NCBI GenBank assembly: GCA_905372345.1
Contig: CAJPPE010000009.1
Location: forward strand, 1 to 14,514
Source of the DNA: an uncultured Treponema sp.
GTDB taxonomy: Bacteria > Spirochaetota > Spirochaetia > Treponematales > Treponemataceae
Length of the DNA stretch: 14,514 nt
Direction: 5' to 3'
The position numbers and the translations under genes were made by a program. Position 1 is the stretch's first letter. Each line of letters starts with the position of its first letter. The notes beneath the pieces were generated by a model, which made no database searches, was not told the DNA's origin, and saw only the letters and a list, made by a program, of their open reading frames with translations. Shown piece by piece: positions 14,470 through 14,514 of the stretch.

Positions 14470-14514
14470 ATGAAAACATTACCGGTAGCTAAAGTAAGAA
14501 TGAATTTTTCTGCA
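14470..14514 (+). CDS. Probable Phd/YefM-type antitoxin, N-terminus only
   Basis: The gene runs off the right edge after 15 codons, MKTLPVAKVRMNFSA. The pattern of a short strand followed by a basic helix ending in NFSA resembles the N-terminal DNA-binding part of Phd/YefM-family antitoxins (compare the generic pattern I-P-V-S-E-x-R-x-N-F-S). These neutralise a co-encoded RelE-, YoeB- or Doc-like toxin, which would lie to the right. The consensus promoter and repeat cluster immediately upstream support a real gene. Fifteen residues are too few for certainty about the family. Confidence 0.5.
   Translation, partial: MKTLPVAKVRMNFSA

Noticed and set aside
1..14514. CRISPR arrays, tRNA or rRNA genes, insertion sequences, integration sites
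   Set aside because: No regularly spaced repeats, cloverleaf-forming segments, transposase or integrase genes, or terminal inverted repeats with target duplications were seen.

Overview
The window looks like chromosomal DNA from a host-associated treponeme of the Treponema denticola type. This is inferred from gene content and protein style: an 845-residue NrdA encoded without an adjacent NrdB, a class I fructose-bisphosphate aldolase, a GltS-type transporter, MurJ, a DUF3793-flavodoxin pair and a very large secreted beta-rich repeat protein, all in moderately AT-rich DNA. No rRNA, tRNA, CRISPR array, insertion sequence or phage gene was seen.

Layout. Positions 1-313 are mostly non-coding and end in a promoter. 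Positions 314-2086 (+) encode a two-domain enzyme, KDPG aldolase fused to 2-keto-3-deoxygluconate kinase, so one polypeptide could carry KDG to pyruvate plus glyceraldehyde 3-phosphate. Positions 2270-3157 (+) encode class I fructose-bisphosphate aldolase under its own promoter. nrdA (5707-3170, -) converges on it with a 12-bp gap. The nrdA promoter is a consensus TTGACA-17-TATAAT with one NrdR box filling the spacer and a second just downstream of the predicted start. A divergent, strongly promoted gltS (5945-7318, +) converges with murJ (8935-7337, -) across an 18-bp gap. Diverging from murJ is a two-gene unit, DUF3793 protein (9121-9705) and flavodoxin (9743-10180), which ends in an intrinsic terminator and may be iron-regulated. 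A 1295-residue secreted protein (14187-10300, -) consists of a signal peptide, two copies of a roughly 460-residue beta-rich unit and a FlgD-like C-terminal Ig domain. At the right edge, 14470-14514 (+) is the first 15 codons of a probable Phd/YefM-type antitoxin.

How the genes relate. The left part is central carbon metabolism: sugar-acid entry into lower glycolysis next to the glycolytic aldolase. nrdA, gltS and murJ are separately controlled housekeeping genes. DUF3793-flavodoxin looks like a low-iron redox unit. The right part is a surface or secreted protein and the start of a likely toxin-antitoxin locus.

The most unusual theme is initiation. Four genes (murJ, DUF3793, the secreted repeat protein and the antitoxin) have a -10-like element only 6-11 nt upstream of the start codon and no Shine-Dalgarno sequence, which predicts leaderless or near-leaderless mRNAs. 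The eda fusion, fba, nrdA, gltS and flavodoxin genes in the same window all have clear Shine-Dalgarno sites. The other points worth pursuing are the aldolase-kinase fusion, the internally duplicated secreted protein, the NrdR operator geometry and a possible switchable hairpin in the gltS leader.
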